This document shows, piece by piece, positions 5,426-6,306 of a stretch of 6,306 nt of DNA. The number at the start of each line of letters is the position of its first letter. Position 1 is the stretch's first letter. The stretch comes from Candidatus Symbiothrix sp. (GTDB lineage Bacteria > Bacteroidota > Bacteroidia > Bacteroidales > Azobacteroidaceae): positions 1 to 6,306 of the forward strand of contig JAITXK010000032.1 of assembly GCA_031284765.1 (NCBI GenBank), in the 5' to 3' direction. The position numbers and the translations under genes were made by a program. The notes under the pieces are model-generated. The model was not told the DNA's origin. It saw nothing but the letters and a program-made list of their open reading frames with translations, and did no database searches.

Positions 5426-6306
5426 CTAATGGAAAATATACCGCACCCCCACCTGCAATTTCCAAGTTTGAGAAACATCTCGATCGTTCGCAAAAGCCCT
5501 GTCAATTTTATTCTGACTGAAGAATGAATAGGTCTTATCGTCTTTGTTATAAGTTAAAATCTTTCCATTGGCAGGCATTAACATCTGTTGAGAGAGTCCC
5601 CACGTGCTGTTCAGCAAATTGCCAACATTCAAAATATTGACACTCACTTGCAGGGTATTCGTGTTGTTTCCTGATTTGATGGAGAAGTTCTGGACAATTT
5701 TCAAATCGAAACGGTGCATCCAAGGTGCATTTACCGCGAATGCTTCGGCATATTGACCTTTGTGACGGCTCAGATAGCGGTCGTTTTCGAGAAAATGCCA
5801 AAATAAATTGGCGTCTTGCGCTGTTTTGAAAGCAATTTCGTTTTTGTTTTTTGGAATATAGATTAAATCATTGGTTATGCCGTCGTTATTGATGTCATTG
5901 CTGTAAATATAACTGTAGGAATAGGGCGAATATCCCGCGTAAAACAGTCCGATATCGGTCGAAAGACGGTTTTTCAAATAGGGAATGCGAACCATCAACG
6001 AGCCGGTGAGTTTGTCGGGAGTTACATATTGTGAACGTTCCAACCGGCTGAAATTCGGCCCGTTCACCGATGGGACTTTCGACCATGCCGATGAGGCCGT
6101 ACTGCTCGGCATCCCGCTGATTTCACGTGATTCGGTATGCGTATAGGCCAGCATCAGATTTAAATCTTTGGCGGGTGTGCTGCGAATCGTTATATTGCCG
6201 GTATAGCCCCAGCCTTGATGGGTGTTGGTCAGCACGTAAGCGCCTTTTGTTTCGTTGCGATAGGATGCATCCGCAGGATATATCCAACGGTCGTCCGGGC
6301 CGTTAT
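5426..6306 (-). CDS. TonB-dependent outer membrane receptor, Oar-like, C-terminal part only
   Basis: On the minus strand the frame is open from the window edge (last full codon 6302-6304) to TAG at 5428-5426, giving 292 residues of the beta-barrel end. The upstream part, with signal peptide, carboxypeptidase-regulatory-like domain and plug, would lie beyond the right edge. Alternating aromatic and polar residues mark membrane strands. 'NDINNDGITNDLIYIPKN' is the D-N-D-G loop followed by 'NDLIYIP' seen in Oar-like receptors, and 'APWMHRFDLKIVQNF' plus 'VSVNILNVGNLLN' are typical last-strand motifs of the same group. The protein ends 'VGVRYIFH', so the usual terminal Phe is followed by one His. 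Substrate is unknown. It converges on the nuclease gene with 9 bases between the stop codons. Confidence 0.9.
   Translation of the reverse strand, partial: NGPDDRWIYPADASYRNETKGAYVLTNTHQGWGYTGNITIRSTPAKDLNLMLAYTHTESREISGMPSSTASSAWSKVPSVNGPNFSRLERSQYVTPDKLTGSLMVRIPYLKNRLSTDIGLFYAGYSPYSYSYIYSNDINNDGITNDLIYIPKNKNEIAFKTAQDANLFWHFLENDRYLSRHKGQYAEAFAVNAPWMHRFDLKIVQNFSIKSGNNTNTLQVSVNILNVGNLLNSTWGLSQQMLMPANGKILTYNKDDKTYSFFSQNKIDRAFANDRDVSQTWKLQVGVRYIFH

Overview
The window looks like chromosomal core DNA from a member of the Bacteroidota, most likely order Bacteroidales. The evidence is a PurA of the typical Bacteroidales type and length, a Fur-family gene directly in front of it, several matches to the Bacteroidota -7 promoter element (TAnnTTTG), A-rich leaders mostly without Shine-Dalgarno sequences, and the end of a Bacteroidota-type (Oar-like) TonB-dependent receptor. 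I cannot name a genus from the sequence alone.

Layout, left to right. (1) Bases 1-1022, plus strand: the C-terminal part of a probably surface or exported right-handed beta-helix protein whose start lies outside the window. (2) Bases 1023-1239: an A+T-rich intergenic region with two short inverted repeats and only weak promoter candidates. (3) Bases 1240-2226: a helix-turn-helix regulator with a long C-terminal region I do not recognise. (4) A promoter with a palindrome over its upstream half (2236-2267), then a Fur-family metalloregulator (best start 2293) and purA 8 bases after it, very probably one operon. (5) Bases 4056-4148: a short gap with a second -7-like element and a small tandem repeat touching the next start codon. 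(6) Bases 4149-5416: a YugP-type membrane zinc metallopeptidase and, 5 bases later, a bifunctional-nuclease-domain protein with a C-terminal UVR motif, probably a second operon. (7) Bases 5426-6306, minus strand: the C-terminal end of a TonB-dependent receptor, converging on the nuclease gene with 9 bases between the stop codons.

How the parts work together: the Fur-purA pair suggests that AMP synthesis shares a promoter with a metal- or redox-sensing repressor that may control itself. The peptidase-nuclease pair looks like housekeeping stress or quality-control functions. The outer genes (beta-helix protein and TonB receptor) are cell-envelope accessory genes. I see no RNA gene, CRISPR array, insertion sequence or phage element. 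Nothing here is clearly a new system. The best leads are the palindrome at the fur promoter and the uncharacterised HTH protein upstream.
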